From: Aurantibacter sp042094015 | Lineage (GTDB): Bacteria; Bacteroidota; Bacteroidia; Flavobacteriales; Flavobacteriaceae | Assembly: GCF_042094015.1 (NCBI RefSeq) | Contig: NZ_JBELDZ010000011.1 | Span: 1 to 44,086 of the forward strand | Direction of reading: 5' to 3' | DNA: 44,086 nucleotides | Shown here: positions 42,412 to 44,086 of the stretch, piece by piece | How the letters are laid out: every line of letters starts with the position of its first letter | How positions within the stretch are numbered: the stretch's first letter is position 1 | The notes under the pieces: generated by a model | Seen by the model: only the letters and a program-made list of their open reading frames with translations | Told to the model about the DNA's origin: nothing | Database searches by the model: none | Made by a program: the position numbers and the translations under genes

Positions 42412-43388
42412 TGACTATAAGTATTGTTTTTATAGGAAAAAATGCAGCACATTTAATAGAGGAAAACTATATAAATAGACCATTTCCAGAGTTAGATTTT
42501 GCAACAGAAATTATTTATGTAGATTCAGACTCTTCAGATAACAGTGTTGCTTTAGTTAAACAATTAGGCTGGAATTGTATTGAGCTTTCCAGTAAAGGAA
42601 GGTTATCTGCAGCAGCTGGAAGACACATAGGAACTCTACAAGCAAAAGGAGATTATATTCTCTACTTGGACTCTGATATGGTTCTTAACTTGGTAAATAA
42701 CAAAACAATCCCAGATTTAATTGCCAAACACACAGATAAACTAAACGTCTCTGGTTTTGGCGGAATAACAATTGATGTTATAAATAGCAAAAAACGAAAA
42801 AGAATAAAGAGAGAAAAAGACGGACAAAATGCTAGTACTTATGGTGGTTTTGTGTTACTTAACAGAAAAGATGTTTTAGAAGCTGGTAATTGGAATGGAA
42901 ATGTAATTGCAAATGAAGAAAATGAACTCTATGCTAGGTTAATAAAAAACAATAAGAAAGTGTTAATATCTAGAGATATGGAGTGTTTTCATTACACAGA
43001 TAGACCATCTTCAAGAATAAATATATTACTTAATACTTATTATCCCTTCACAGCAAAAAGTAAGTTTGTTTATGGAGCACCTGGATTGGGATTAAAATCA
43101 GCAATAAAGAATAAGTCTTGGAAAATATACCTAAAAAAATTTAATCGAGAAGCTTTATTTTTTGCATTAGTCTTTTTTGTAATAATTTTATTAGAGTTGT
43201 TTAGACCATTTAACTTTATCTATCGATTTGCTGCTTACGTAATATTATTTATACTATTCTTATACATTGTAAGCCTAAAAAGATCAATTTTTTTTGCGGT
43301 AATTTGTCCCGCTTTGTTTATTCAATTAGTTTACGGTTACTTTATATATAATGAAAAAGCAATAGTAGTAAAAAAAGCACATGAATAA
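42411..43388 (+). CDS. Family 2 glycosyltransferase with C-terminal membrane helices
   Basis: A 325-residue GT-A fold glycosyltransferase. The DSDSSDNS segment binds the nucleotide and Asp87-Ser88-Asp89 (YLDSD) is the DxD metal site. The last 80 or so residues have two or more hydrophobic helices (about 245-262 and 265-315) that anchor it in the membrane. It probably adds one sugar of the repeat unit, but donor and linkage are not known. It is coupled to the sulfotransferase by a one-base overlap (TAATG) and overlaps the next gene by eight bases. Confidence 0.85.
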   Translation: MTISIVFIGKNAAHLIEENYINRPFPELDFATEIIYVDSDSSDNSVALVKQLGWNCIELSSKGRLSAAAGRHIGTLQAKGDYILYLDSDMVLNLVNNKTIPDLIAKHTDKLNVSGFGGITIDVINSKKRKRIKREKDGQNASTYGGFVLLNRKDVLEAGNWNGNVIANEENELYARLIKNNKKVLISRDMECFHYTDRPSSRINILLNTYYPFTAKSKFVYGAPGLGLKSAIKNKSWKIYLKKFNREALFFALVFFVIILLELFRPFNFIYRFAAYVILFILFLYIVSLKRSIFFAVICPALFIQLVYGYFIYNEKAIVVKKAHE

Positions 43389-44086
43389 AGAGTTAATCTA
43401 TAAAAAAAGTCCTGTTTGGGTACAAAATCTAATAATATCTCTGTATGGATTAATACTTTACAAAAAGAGATATGGTAAAGACTATTTTAATAAATTTAAT
43501 TATTTTATCAATAAAGATTATTCTAATTATGAAAATGAAGTAAAACTTCAAGAAGAAAAATTTTTAAAATTTTTAAAATTTGTAGCTAAGAATAGTAGTT
43601 ATTATAAGGAGTTATATAAAAATATAGATTTAACAACTATTAAGTCTCTAAAAGATATAACTAAACTACCTATTTTAACAAAAGATAATTTAAGGGCTAA
43701 CGTAGAAGATATTTATACCATTTCCGAAAAGGAAGGATTTGCTTCCTTTACAGGTGGAACAACTGGTAAATCATTAAAAGTTTTATTTACAGGAGAAGAT
43801 ATTAAGACTAGAATGGCTTATCTAGATGCCTTTAAATATAGGTTAGGAATAAAAAACCCATTAAAAAACAGAAAAGCTACATTTAGTGGTAAATCAATAA
43901 TTTATGGGCAGCCAAAATCTGTTTTTTGGAGAAATAATTATATATATAATCAAAGATTATACTCTACATTTCATTTAAGTGAAGAAAACCTTCCTAATTA
44001 TGTTAAAAATTTTAATAGCTTTAAGCCCGAGGTTTTAAATGGCTTTGTTTCTGCTATTTATGAGTTTGCTTTATATATAAAAAGAA
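43381..44086 (+). CDS. CapK/PaaK-like adenylate-forming enzyme, N-terminal part (runs off right edge)
   Basis: The first 235 codons of a gene that begins with ATG eight bases before the end of the GT2 gene. It carries the LTKDNLRAN segment (about 100-108) and the adenylate-forming loop TGGTTGK at 124-130, marks of the phenylacetate-CoA ligase/CapK group that occurs in capsule loci. The C-terminal domain lies outside the window. Capsule-locus members are thought to activate an acid or amino group for sugar decoration, but the substrate is not established. Confidence 0.82.
   Translation, partial: MNKELIYKKSPVWVQNLIISLYGLILYKKRYGKDYFNKFNYFINKDYSNYENEVKLQEEKFLKFLKFVAKNSSYYKELYKNIDLTTIKSLKDITKLPILTKDNLRANVEDIYTISEKEGFASFTGGTTGKSLKVLFTGEDIKTRMAYLDAFKYRLGIKNPLKNRKATFSGKSIIYGQPKSVFWRNNYIYNQRLYSTFHLSEENLPNYVKNFNSFKPEVLNGFVSAIYEFALYIKR

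Noticed and set aside
1..44086. tRNA, rRNA, CRISPR, IS element or phage genes
   Set aside because: By eye there are no regularly spaced repeats, transposase or integrase-like proteins, or cloverleaf-like GC-rich islands. A covariance-model scan would be decisive.

Overview
The window looks like chromosomal DNA of a marine-type member of the Flavobacteriaceae (Bacteroidota). Reasons: the base composition is strongly AT-rich; start codons lack clear Shine-Dalgarno sequences; several genes are preceded by the Bacteroidota -7 box TAnnTTTG; and the protein families are typical of that group (prokaryotic HU-CCDC81 protein, OmpA with thrombospondin type 3 repeats, a PID-CTERM-like short protein, GH3-like acyl adenylase). 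The genus cannot be fixed from sequence alone. No rRNA, tRNA, IS element, prophage or CRISPR array was seen, and no stretch over 300 bases lacks a gene (the longest gap is 168 bases, 33378-33545).

Bases 1-22100 are housekeeping. A partial HU-CCDC81 envelope protein runs off the left edge. It is followed by dprA, trpS (convergent, 4-base overlap), a PlsC-type acyltransferase, a fabH-accB-accC fatty-acid block, a pdxA/DUF177/rpmF block, ribE, a small PID-CTERM-like protein, a divergent AhpD-like/OsmC redox pair, recJ, an OmpA-domain protein, an MFS exporter, a Mn-type superoxide dismutase, an AddA/RecB-type helicase-nuclease, kbl, a TSP3-repeat OmpA porin with a textbook Bacteroidota promoter, and tatA. 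Palindromic terminators separate most of the convergent pairs.

Bases 22211-44086 are one co-directional series of tightly packed, often overlapping genes that runs off the right edge. It begins with an M23 peptidase, a GH3-family protein and an uncharacterised protein whose C-terminal half looks like a nucleoside phosphorylase/nucleosidase. Then comes a surface-polysaccharide locus: a Wzz-like co-polymerase; the dTDP-L-rhamnose genes rfbBACD; a PAPS supply set (cysQ, a double-DUF2061 membrane protein, cysC, cysD, cysN); a lipoprotein; a WbpO/WbpP pair for UDP-GalNAc uronic acid; two polymerase/ligase-like membrane proteins; a Wzx flippase; a sulfotransferase; a GT2 glycosyltransferase; and the first 235 codons of a CapK/PaaK-like adenylating enzyme.

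The most notable feature is that PAPS is made (CysDN, CysC), probably used (sulfotransferase) and its by-product PAP removed (CysQ) by genes lying inside the polysaccharide locus, with no cysH or sulfite reductase beside them. The simplest reading is a locus for a sulfated, rhamnose- and hexosaminuronate-containing capsule or exopolysaccharide. The initiating transferase, most glycosyltransferases and the outer-membrane export genes are not in the window and probably lie beyond its right edge.
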